NCBI GenBank assembly: GCA_964527585.1
Contig: CAZGPE010000028.1
Coordinates: 1-20,154 of the forward strand
Source: Fimenecus sp964527585
GTDB lineage: Bacteria > Bacillota > Clostridia > Oscillospirales > Acutalibacteraceae
Reading direction: 5' to 3'
DNA: 20,154 nt
The position numbers and the translations under genes are program-made. Below the pieces are notes generated by a model that worked only from the letters and a program-made list of their open reading frames with translations, searched no databases and was not told the origin of the DNA. Shown here piece by piece: positions 6,317 to 13,166 of this stretch (position 1 is its first letter; every line of letters begins with the position of its first letter).

Positions 6317-7227
6317 TGTACGATATAATCATTGTCGGAGCGGGACCTTCCGGAATGACGGCTGCGATATATGCGGCGAGGTCGGAAAAGTCCGTATTAG
6401 TGCTTGAAAAGGCGAATATCGGCGGCCAAATGGCTTTTTCGAATAAAATCGAGAATTTTCCAAGCCGAAAAGAAATCGGCGGAAACGAGCTTTCTGCGGA
6501 GATTTTTGAACAGGCAAAAGCGTTGGGAGTTGAGTTTAAGACACGCACGGTACTTGAAATCGTGAATGAAACGAATGAAAAGCGTGTTATAACCGATGAA
6601 GAGGTTTTTACAGCTAAATGTGTAATTTTAGCGGTAGGTACCGTTCACAGAAAACTCGGCGCCGAAAACGAAGAAGATTCGGTCGGAAAAGGAGTTTCTT
6701 ACTGTGCGGTTTGCGACGGTCCGTTTTTCAAAAATAAGAAAGTCTGTGTAATAGGCGGCGGAAACACAGCGGTTTCAACCGCTTTGATGTTAAGTGATAT
6801 TTGTTCTTGCGTTACCGTGATACAGGATTTGCCGTATCTTACGGCGGAAAAAAAGGCGATAAGACAACTTGAAGAAAGAAAAAATGTAGGTTTTGTTTTT
6901 TCTGCCGATGTTAAATCATTTAATCAAAATAACGGGCGGCTTTGTTCAATCGGTGTTTGTGTCGGTGAAAATCGGAAAGAAATGCAGATTGATTCCGAAG
7001 GAGCGTTTATCTGTATAGGCGAGGTTGCGCAAAACGGGTCTTTTTCATCTGTTTTAACTCTTGATGAAAACGGTTATATTATTTGTGATGAGAATATGAA
7101 AACATCCGCAGACGGTATTTTTGCCTGCGGAGACTGTATAAGGAAAAAAGTAAGACAGATAACTACCGCAATTTCGGACGGAACCGTGGCAGCGCTGTCG
7201 GCTTGTGAATATATTAAAGATCTATAA
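6316..7227 (+). CDS. trxB: Thioredoxin-reductase-like flavoprotein
   Basis: This 303-residue FAD enzyme transfers electrons to a small redoxin. It shows the N-terminal FAD motif IIVGAGPSGMTAA (5-17), GGQMAFSNKIENFPS, the redox-active CAVC (Cys130/Cys133, followed by DGPFF), a second nucleotide-binding motif VIGGGNTAVSTALM (145-158) and the C-terminal FAD signature IFACGDC..K..RQITTAISDG. Length and order match low-molecular-weight bacterial thioredoxin reductases. The NADPH-selective HRRxxxR stretch expected after the second glycine motif is replaced by VIQDLPYLTAEKK, so the 2'-phosphate-binding arginines are missing and the electron donor may be NADH or something else. It is fused translationally to the redoxin gene upstream and ends the operon. 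Confidence 0.93.
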   Translation: MYDIIIVGAGPSGMTAAIYAARSEKSVLVLEKANIGGQMAFSNKIENFPSRKEIGGNELSAEIFEQAKALGVEFKTRTVLEIVNETNEKRVITDEEVFTAKCVILAVGTVHRKLGAENEEDSVGKGVSYCAVCDGPFFKNKKVCVIGGGNTAVSTALMLSDICSCVTVIQDLPYLTAEKKAIRQLEERKNVGFVFSADVKSFNQNNGRLCSIGVCVGENRKEMQIDSEGAFICIGEVAQNGSFSSVLTLDENGYIICDENMKTSADGIFACGDCIRKKVRQITTAISDGTVAALSACEYIKDL

Positions 7228-7259
7228 ATAAAAGGCAGTTCAAACGAACTGCCTTTTAT
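7228..7259. terminator. Bidirectional terminator between trxB and the S-component gene
   Basis: AAAAGGCAGTTC and GAACTGCCTTTT form a perfect 12-bp stem with a 4-nt loop, flanked by A- and T-rich ends on both sides. It lies between the converging stops at 7227 and 7263 and can end both transcripts. Confidence 0.9.
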
Positions 7260-7262
7260 AAA

Positions 7263-7883
7263 TTATTTCAGTCTTTTTGTCGCTTCAAATAAAGCTTTGC
7301 TTATCGCAGAGCCGATTACGGCACAGGATAAAAGTTCCACGGGAGCGTTAAGTCCCGTTGCGATTGCGATTGCGGTCTTGAGAACGGAGTCGACACCGAG
7401 TGCCGCCGCCTGATCTGATGTAAACTGTGTGTTATAAAACAGTAACGCAAGCAAACCGAGAAACAGTCCGGTGTTCAGCAGGGAAGCGATAATGCTTGAA
7501 ACGATGTAAGACCAACTGTGTTTTTTGTCTTTTTTTCTTAACGCTTCAAAAATAAGACCGCATAAAAATCCCGCTAAAATTCTCGGAACAAAACAAACCA
7601 ACAGTGTTTTCGGGATGCTGTGCGAAACGAGTATCGCACCGAGAATATCTCCCTTAAAGCACTGAATAAAACTTGTGAGTCCGAACACACCGCCTAAAAG
7701 TGCTCCTACACCTTTGCCGCAAGTTGCTCCGCCGATGATTACGGGAATCATCAAAAGAGTAAGACTTAACGGACCTACGGTAATGTAGCCCAGAGGCGTG
7801 AACGCCATAACGACAATAATCGCTATGAGCATTGCGGTTTCAACCAACTTGAGTGTGTCGGCTGATTTTTTTCTTTTTGACAT
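7263..7883 (-). CDS. panT: ECF transporter S component, probably for pantothenate
   Basis: This 206-residue integral membrane protein has six likely helices, with the S-component pattern. The first helix is LVETAMLIAIIVVMAF, then a GPLSLTLLMIPVIIGG loop/helix, a GVGALLGGVFGLTSF segment, and three later hydrophobic stretches. Such proteins bind a vitamin in the membrane and are powered by the shared EcfA/A'/T module, which is not in the window. The pantothenate assignment rests on context: it is 65 bp downstream of coaX on the same strand, and this pairing is known for PanT-type S components. The chosen ATG (7881-7883) has AAGGAGG seven bases upstream; a longer start at 7910 lacks this. Another vitamin as substrate cannot be excluded. 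Confidence 0.8.
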   Translation of the reverse strand: MSKRKKSADTLKLVETAMLIAIIVVMAFTPLGYITVGPLSLTLLMIPVIIGGATCGKGVGALLGGVFGLTSFIQCFKGDILGAILVSHSIPKTLLVCFVPRILAGFLCGLIFEALRKKDKKHSWSYIVSSIIASLLNTGLFLGLLALLFYNTQFTSDQAAALGVDSVLKTAIAIATGLNAPVELLSCAVIGSAISKALFEATKRLK

Positions 7884-7948
7884 ATATATTCCTCCTTGCT
7901 GCTGCTTCACAAAAAGTGAATGTAGCGCAAAATTTAGCGAAATAAATA

Positions 7949-8713
7949 TTATTTTGTATTCTTTTTGTATATATGATAAAGTCCTTTCAATAAAAGGTTT
8001 TTATCGTATATTATGTTGCTTTTACATTCGTTGATGATAAATGACGAAAGACCGCCCGTTGCGACGATTGATGCCGGAGTGCCGACTTCTTCGGTGTATT
8101 TTTCAATCATTCCGTCAATCATTGCGGCGGTTCCGAGAATAACCCCCGATTGCATACATTCGATTGTGTTTGTTCCGCAGGCTTTGGAAGGAGCCTTGAA
8201 TTCGATTGTCGGAAGTTGTGAACTTGTGCTGCAAAGCGCATTGAGTGAAATCGAAACTCCGGGAGCGATCATACCGCCCAAAAATGATTTCTTTTCATTT
8301 ACACAGTAAATTTTTGTTGCTGTTCCGAGGTCGATTACAAAAGCGGGCAAGGGATAGTTTTCGGCAACACCTACGGCACCTGCCGCAAGGTCGGCTCCGA
8401 GTTGCGCCGGATTGTCGATTGCGATGTCTAAACCCGTTTTAACTCCGGGAGCGAGGATGATAACTTTTTTGCAAAAAGGTTCAATCGCTTCTTTGAGAGT
8501 ATATGTAATTTCGGGAACAACGGAACTTATAATTGCACCTTTTATTTTTTGAGTATCTATTCCGTGAAGATTAAAGATGTTTGTAAAGTCAACGGCATAT
8601 TGATCGGGAGTTAAACAGCGTTGCGTCGCAAGTCTTGAGACAAGTTTGATTTCGCCGTTTTCGAAAACTCCGAAAGTTATGTTAGTGTTTCCTATATCAA
8701 TTGTAATTACCAT
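7949..8713 (-). CDS. coaX: Type III pantothenate kinase
   Basis: CoaX phosphorylates pantothenate, the first step of coenzyme A synthesis, in the cytoplasm. The 254-residue product shows the ASKHA-fold motifs: IDIGNTNITFGVF (Asp6), IISSVVP, the APGVKTGLDI segment, QLGADLAAGAVGV (Asp108), VIDLGTATKIYCV (128-133 core), LGGMIAPGVSIS and IVATGGLSSFI. Length matches the family. In the Bacillus enzyme the middle motif reads GADRIVNAV; the GADL form is, as I recall, frequent in Clostridia. The start ATG (8711-8713) follows a GGTGATAAT ribosome site. Downstream on the same transcript is the panT-like gene, so the pair imports pantothenate and traps it by phosphorylation. Confidence 0.95.
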   Translation of the reverse strand: MVITIDIGNTNITFGVFENGEIKLVSRLATQRCLTPDQYAVDFTNIFNLHGIDTQKIKGAIISSVVPEITYTLKEAIEPFCKKVIILAPGVKTGLDIAIDNPAQLGADLAAGAVGVAENYPLPAFVIDLGTATKIYCVNEKKSFLGGMIAPGVSISLNALCSTSSQLPTIEFKAPSKACGTNTIECMQSGVILGTAAMIDGMIEKYTEEVGTPASIVATGGLSSFIINECKSNIIYDKNLLLKGLYHIYKKNTK

Positions 8714-8729
8714 ATTATCACCGTATAAA

Positions 8730-8759
8730 AGTATAATACAAAAGCGGTCTTGAAATCAA
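8730..8759 (-). promoter_or_regulatory. Possible coaX promoter overlapping the upstream terminator
   Basis: On the minus strand, TTGATT (8754-8759) and TATACT (8730-8735) are spaced 18 bp, with the -35 inside the loop of the preceding terminator. It is a weak match, but coaX needs a start site in this 70-bp gap unless terminator read-through is used. Confidence 0.3.
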
Positions 8760-8768
8760 GACCGCTTT
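8741..8768 (-). terminator. Terminator of the secreted repeat protein gene
   Basis: AAAGCGGTCTTG and CAAGACCGCTTT form a perfect 12-bp stem with a 4-nt loop, 16 bp after the stop of the leftward gene. On the minus strand the stem ends in TTT and is followed by TGTATTATAC, an imperfect U-tract. Confidence 0.8.
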
Positions 8769-8783
8769 ATATTTTTAAGATAA

Positions 8784-9581
8784 TTATTTCTTTTTTCTTG
8801 TGAGGAGAAGTGCCGCACCTGCTACGAGAGCAACACCCGCAACCGAAACAACAGCGTAATCGCCTGTTTTTGCGTTACCGCCTTCAAAGTCGGTTCTGTT
8901 TGCCGTAGAACCTGTGCTTGAAGAACCCGAACTGCTGCCGGAACCGTCGGAATCGGAACCCGAACCGCCGATACCCAACATTCCGAGGATTGTGTCAACT
9001 AAATCACCGATTCCGCCGGTTACCGAATCAAGACCGCCGAGGTCAATATCATTTCCGTTGAAAAGGTCGGAAATCGCATTGTAAATATCGTTGTCGATAA
9101 TACCTGCGTTCAAAGCGGCATCGAGAATTTTCTGAGCCTCTTCTGCGGGAAGATCTTTAATCAAATCGAAAATAGCGGTTGCTTTTTCGGTGAAAGAAAG
9201 AGCATCGTTTCCAACGATAGCGGACATCTGATCGAGAATATCCTGTGTTGAACCGTTTTCTTCATCCTGTGTTTCTTTGATCATAGCGCAGAGTTTGTTG
9301 TAAAGAGCTTGATCAATAAAACCTTTATTGTAAAGTATGTCAACGGATTCACGCAAATCGTTACCGGACTTTGCACCGTTGTCTTTAAGGACAGTGATTA
9401 TTTCTTCTGCTGCCTGTGTGAGTTGTTCGTCAGTAGGGGCAGAACCGAGGTCTTCGGAAATTTCTCTTACCTGTGTTGAAACCGAACTTGAATATGAAAG
9501 ATCGGGAACAGCGGCAAATGAGGAAATGCACATCGTAAAGATTAAGCAAAGCGAAAGCAAAACCGTAGCAAACTTTTTCAT
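8784..9581 (-). CDS. Secreted repeat protein with C-terminal membrane anchor or NAKTGD sortase-like signal
   Basis: This 265-residue surface protein starts with a classical signal peptide (MKKFATVLLSLCLIFTMC, cleavage expected after SSFA at residues 20-23). It then has two related helical repeats: core residues 80-101 (ILYNKGFIDQALYNKL) and 153-174 (AALNAGIIDNDIYNAI), each preceded by an amphipathic helix. A Gly/Ser/Asp linker (about 203-228) follows. The C-terminus has NAKTGD (236-241), a 19-residue hydrophobic helix and RKKK, the layout of a sortase-processed cell-wall sorting signal, although the canonical Pro is replaced by Ala. The protein is probably displayed on the cell surface or held in the membrane. 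The function is unknown. It is a single-gene transcript with a near-perfect promoter and its own terminator; GAGGTAA precedes the ATG. Confidence 0.85.
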   Translation of the reverse strand: MKKFATVLLSLCLIFTMCISSFAAVPDLSYSSSVSTQVREISEDLGSAPTDEQLTQAAEEIITVLKDNGAKSGNDLRESVDILYNKGFIDQALYNKLCAMIKETQDEENGSTQDILDQMSAIVGNDALSFTEKATAIFDLIKDLPAEEAQKILDAALNAGIIDNDIYNAISDLFNGNDIDLGGLDSVTGGIGDLVDTILGMLGIGGSGSDSDGSGSSSGSSSTGSTANRTDFEGGNAKTGDYAVVSVAGVALVAGAALLLTRKKK

Positions 9582-9641
9582 AAATAATTACCTCTGATAT
9601 GAATTTTGACAGCGGACACAATCCGCCATATATACACATAT

Positions 9642-9670
9642 ATGATACAATATCGCAGTGCGAATGTCAA
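9642..9670 (-). promoter_or_regulatory. Strong sigma-A promoter of the secreted repeat protein gene
   Basis: On the minus strand, TTGACA (9665-9670) and TATCAT (9642-9647) are separated by 17 bp, with a leader of about 55 nt before the ATG. The consensus -35 suggests substantial vegetative expression. Confidence 0.75.
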
Positions 9671-9691
9671 CTTAAATTTTATTAAAAAAAC

Positions 9692-9720
9692 TCCCGAAAG
9701 ATAAAAAATATCTTTCGGGA
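9692..9720 (-). terminator. Terminator of the acyl ligase/acyltransferase operon
   Basis: TCCCGAAAGATA and TATCTTTCGGGA form a perfect 12-bp stem around a 5-nt loop. On the minus strand it is followed by GTTTTTTTAAT, a clear U-tract. It lies just after the stop at 9728. Confidence 0.92.
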
Positions 9721-9727
9721 AGGTGAG

Positions 9728-12301
9728 TTATTTCATTGACTTTGCCTTTTCCTGCAAAGCGAGAATCGAATCCTGAACTTTTTGAGCAAGTTGTTCGGAT
9801 GTAATATTTACGGAATCTATCGGGTTGCCGAAAATAACTTTGATTCTAAATGGCTTAAAGTGTTTCCAATCGAAAAATCTCATGATTTTTCTGCCTTTGG
9901 GGAAAGTTTCGAACGCTCCGTCGATATATACGGGAATAACCGGAACTTCAGTGTCGCTTGCAAGTACACACGCACCGCTTTTCATTGTTCTGAAAATGCC
10001 GTCTTCACTTCTTGTTCCTTCGGGATGAACAACGGCACACCAGCCTTCTTTGAGTTTCTTGCAAATGCTGTTCATCGAGTTCATATTCATACCGCTTCTG
10101 TCAACGGGAACCATACCGGTTGATTTTATGAGTTTGCGCAGGAACCAATTATCCTTAAACAGTTCTTTTTTTGCCATAATGCAAGTTTTTTTGTATCTTT
10201 GTTTGCTCATTGCGGAGGCGACATAAAGAAAGTCGATTGCCGAAACATGATTTGCACAGATAACAAAGCCGTCATCTCTGTTGAGAACATCGGTGTTGTA
10301 AAATTTGATGCTGTAAACCGCTTTTGCGAGATTTTTGAAAAAAGCGAATCTTCTGTAATCGGAATTGTCTTTTTCCTGAGGATAAGTGCTTGCGTCGATT
10401 TCTTTAACCTCAGAAACCGAAGCTTTTCCTTCGATAATATCCGCTATGTCTTTAACCGTCATTTCGGAGTTGTAATAAGGTTCGATGTTTTTCGAAAACT
10501 TTTCTTCGATTTGAACGGCAAGTGTAATTGCGGAAAGAGAGTCGATTGTAAGGTCGGAGAAAATCACAGTTTCGGGTGTGATTTCCGTAACATCTGCTCC
10601 CGAAACTTCGGCAACCGTTTCGGTTACCTGTGCGATAATGTCTTTTCCCGAAATGTAGTTTTTTTCTTCGGAAGAAGTTGCTTGGGATATACCGTTGCGT
10701 TCGTCGATTGCAAGATTTTTAAGCAAATATCTCTTAGGCTTTTGAAGAGATGTTCTCTCGATATTCTCGATAAAATGGAAGTGCGCTATTTTCATATAAG
10801 AGGGGAGAGAACTTCCGATTTCACGGAATTTGCTTTTGATTAAATCTTCTGTATTTTTTTCGTGTGAATCGGGAATAATAAAGGCGTGCACTTCATCATA
10901 TTCCGCATTTTCGGCGGGAACGCCGCAGATAACGAATTCTTTAATATGATCGATACCGATATATTTTTCTTCAATATCTTCCGGAGTCGCTTTTTTGCCG
11001 TTTGCGAGAACAATGTTTTCTTTGCATCTTCCCGTAACCGAATAATTTCCTTTTTCGTCAATGCTTACAATGTCTCCGGTTTTGAACCAACCGTCATCGG
11101 TAAAGGCTTCTTTTGTCAGTTCTTCGTTTCTGAAATATCCTTTCATAACATAAGGAGATTTTATAAGAAGTTCTCCCGATTCGGAGATCTTGGTTTGAAT
11201 ATCGGGATAGGGGATACCGCAGGAATGTGTTGTAAGCTGTTCGGGTCTGTTGCCGATGGTGGGAATATTCGTTTCCGATGCACCGTAGGTAATAATGATG
11301 TTGAATCCCGTACCGTAGAAAAAATCGGCAACTTCCTGCTTTGTGGGAGCACCCGCAGAACAGAGGAACTCAAGCGAACCGCCGAATCCGTCGTGAATAC
11401 TTTTGAATATTTTCTTTCCGAGCAGACTTCCGTTTTTTCTGCGTAGTTTCAAGCATATCGGGAAGAAAAGTTTGAACATTATTTTGGTAAGTGCTTTGCT
11501 GTTTATTTTTTTCATGACTTGAGTCATAAACAGTTCGTAAGCCTTGGGGACGCCGAGAAAAACCGTAGGATGATAGTCGTTGAAAGCACCGAGTATAGCC
11601 TGAGCGTTTACACCGTCTATGTAGTAAGCGTCGGCGGCATTGAGTGCCGGGCCGAGCATAAGACAGATTACGCCGTAAATATGGCTGTTGGGAACGATAG
11701 ACAGGTATCTGTCTTTGTCCGTAAGTCCCTGTATTTTACTTGTCATTTTAGTTGTGTTTATCAGCGAATCGTGATAATGCATTATCGCTGCGGGCTTTCT
11801 TGTGGTTCCCGATGAATAAATGATTGTTGCGACACTGCTGTCGCCGTCGGGAGTTTTCGGATAATCGGAAGATACCGTTTTCTCACAGGTGTCAAAGAGC
11901 GTTCCGTTATATATATCAAGTACCGGGAGAGGATAGTTTTCGCTGTTTTCGAGTTTTTCAAAACAGTTTTGAGATGATACCACCGCTCTGACATCCGCTC
12001 TGTCTATATATTCACCGATTTCGTTTCCCGAAAGGGAAGCATCGATAAGAACCGAGGTGCATTTGATTTTCGCAATTGCCATAAACGCAATCGGCCATTC
12101 GGGCATACTTTCCGAAACAATTGCAACACGGTCTCCTTCGCAGAGTCCGGCGTTTTTGAGAATTTCGGCATAAGCGCCGATTTTTTCGAACATTTCTCCG
12201 TATGTATATGTTTCAAGTCTGCCGTCGGAAAATTTCTTCGAAAGGGCGAGCTTTTGCGGATGTGCAGAATTGATTTTAAGGACTTCTTCGTAAATATTCA
12301 T
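9728..12301 (-). CDS. Tripartite acyl-adenylate ligase / acyl carrier / PlsC acyltransferase fusion
   Basis: This 857-residue protein joins three domains. Residues 1 to about 530 form an AMP-forming ligase: IIYSSGTTRKP (160-170), YGASETN (339-345), GWFKTGDIV (404-412), GRCKENIVLANGKKATPEDIEE, and TSLQKPKR with the late Lys. Residues about 552-626 are an acyl carrier domain with DSLS (Ser588 is the phosphopantetheine site). Residues about 655-857 are a PlsC-type acyltransferase with NHVSAID (His685, Asp690) and HPEGTR (759-764). The likely role is to activate a fatty acid, load it on the built-in carrier and transfer it to a (lyso)phospholipid or glycerol-phosphate acceptor at the membrane. 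It resembles E. coli Aas, but with the domains in reverse order and a carrier inserted. It overlaps the HAD phosphatase stop by one base (TAATG). The exact acceptor is not known. Confidence 0.88.
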   Translation of the reverse strand: MNIYEEVLKINSAHPQKLALSKKFSDGRLETYTYGEMFEKIGAYAEILKNAGLCEGDRVAIVSESMPEWPIAFMAIAKIKCTSVLIDASLSGNEIGEYIDRADVRAVVSSQNCFEKLENSENYPLPVLDIYNGTLFDTCEKTVSSDYPKTPDGDSSVATIIYSSGTTRKPAAIMHYHDSLINTTKMTSKIQGLTDKDRYLSIVPNSHIYGVICLMLGPALNAADAYYIDGVNAQAILGAFNDYHPTVFLGVPKAYELFMTQVMKKINSKALTKIMFKLFFPICLKLRRKNGSLLGKKIFKSIHDGFGGSLEFLCSAGAPTKQEVADFFYGTGFNIIITYGASETNIPTIGNRPEQLTTHSCGIPYPDIQTKISESGELLIKSPYVMKGYFRNEELTKEAFTDDGWFKTGDIVSIDEKGNYSVTGRCKENIVLANGKKATPEDIEEKYIGIDHIKEFVICGVPAENAEYDEVHAFIIPDSHEKNTEDLIKSKFREIGSSLPSYMKIAHFHFIENIERTSLQKPKRYLLKNLAIDERNGISQATSSEEKNYISGKDIIAQVTETVAEVSGADVTEITPETVIFSDLTIDSLSAITLAVQIEEKFSKNIEPYYNSEMTVKDIADIIEGKASVSEVKEIDASTYPQEKDNSDYRRFAFFKNLAKAVYSIKFYNTDVLNRDDGFVICANHVSAIDFLYVASAMSKQRYKKTCIMAKKELFKDNWFLRKLIKSTGMVPVDRSGMNMNSMNSICKKLKEGWCAVVHPEGTRSEDGIFRTMKSGACVLASDTEVPVIPVYIDGAFETFPKGRKIMRFFDWKHFKPFRIKVIFGNPIDSVNITSEQLAQKVQDSILALQEKAKSMK

Positions 12302-12903
12302 TATTTTTCCTCCGAATACATTTCATCAAAAACGAATTCTGACTGTTCGCCTTTTGAAAGAATATTAAAACAGCGTTTTCCCAATGAGAAAATCGGCTTA
12401 TCGTTTTTCAAACTGTCTGAGTAAACGCATATAACATCGAGGTCTTTTTCGGGAAATCTTTCATACAGTCTGCGTACTTTTTCTTCGTTTCTGCAGTTTT
12501 TGTAAAGTAATTCTCCCGTTTTTCTGTTATGTCTTGTGCATAAGAGATATTCGAATTTAAGCCTTTTTTGGATTTCTTCGAGAAGGAAATCCGGACTTGC
12601 ACTGATAACGACTGCAGTTCTCTCTCTGTTTTCGGGCAAAAACCAAGAGAAAATTTTATTTTCGTATTTATCCCAAAATTTAACGACCGATTTATCGAGG
12701 TTGATAAATCTTACAAAGCAGAAGATGTGTTTCTTGAACTTGTCGAGATTTATAATATGAAGTGCGAAAAGTATCGCATCGACAAGATAAAACGGCAGTA
12801 AAAAAATCAAATACGGATAATGTAAAAAACAGAAAAGCGCAAATTTCGAACCGCTGTCAAAGGGCAATACGGTTTTGTCGAAATCGTATATATCAATTTC
12901 CAT
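12301..12903 (-). CDS. HAD-IB phosphatase with membrane hairpin, PgpC-like
   Basis: This 200-residue protein carries the HAD motifs YDFDKT (Asp7, Asp9, Thr11), VISASP (motif II, 99-104), Lys142 in CRNEEKV, and VYSDSLKNDKP (motif IV, Asp163, Asp168). A strongly hydrophobic region (about 22-50: FALFCFLHYPYLIFLLPFYL and onward) lies right after motif I, as in E. coli PgpC, a phosphatidylglycerophosphatase. The YSDS..ND/DN-P-ending motif also resembles PgpC. I therefore infer a membrane-associated lipid phosphate phosphatase rather than a phosphoserine phosphatase. It is the first gene of a two-gene operon with the ligase/acyltransferase fusion, which supports a role in glycerophospholipid synthesis or repair. 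AAGGAGC precedes the ATG at 12901-12903. Confidence 0.82.
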   Translation of the reverse strand: MEIDIYDFDKTVLPFDSGSKFALFCFLHYPYLIFLLPFYLVDAILFALHIINLDKFKKHIFCFVRFINLDKSVVKFWDKYENKIFSWFLPENRERTAVVISASPDFLLEEIQKRLKFEYLLCTRHNRKTGELLYKNCRNEEKVRRLYERFPEKDLDVICVYSDSLKNDKPIFSLGKRCFNILSKGEQSEFVFDEMYSEEK

Positions 12904-12932
12904 TATGCTGCTCCTTAAATATATAATTATTT

Positions 12933-12961
12933 ATTTTAGCAGAATATGAGACAAATATCAA
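12933..12961 (-). promoter_or_regulatory. Promoter of the phosphatase/acyltransferase operon
   Basis: On the minus strand, TTGATA (12956-12961) and TAAAAT (12933-12938) are spaced 17 bp, giving a leader of about 25 nt. It is back to back with the gdhA promoter region. Confidence 0.65.
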
Positions 12962-13096
12962 CAAAATTAAGGCAATTGTATATTTTTGTGTATTTTTACT
13001 GTTTGTGCATATTGACAAAAAAATATAAAATGAAATTTATCAATCGTGCATTTTGCAAGAAATTGTTTTCGAAAATGCAAAAATTCACGCATTTTA

Positions 13097-13125
13097 TTGA
13101 CAAACATAGGCTGCCTTGCTATAAT
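13097..13125 (+). promoter_or_regulatory. Consensus sigma-A promoter of gdhA
   Basis: A perfect TTGACA (13097-13102), 17-bp spacer and perfect TATAAT (13120-13125) lie about 40 bp before the gdhA start. High expression is expected. A second TTGACA at 13012-13017 has only a poor -10 partner. Confidence 0.85.
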
Positions 13126-13166
13126 TTTGACTGTAATTTTTCAAAAACTTGCAGGAGATGTTGAAA

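Noticed and set aside
8370..8410. Loss of the Arg in the CoaX GADR motif
   Set aside because: GADL is, to my knowledge, frequent among clostridial CoaX proteins, and the other motifs are intact, so it is not evidence of inactivity.
10199..10843. 214-codon open frame opposite the acyltransferase fusion
   Set aside because: The translation is Phe/Cys/Arg-rich and domainless; the opposite strand encodes clear ACP and PlsC motifs.
12946..13164. 72-codon open frame upstream of gdhA
   Set aside because: It contains the gdhA promoter and ribosome site, has no Shine-Dalgarno and shows low-complexity composition.
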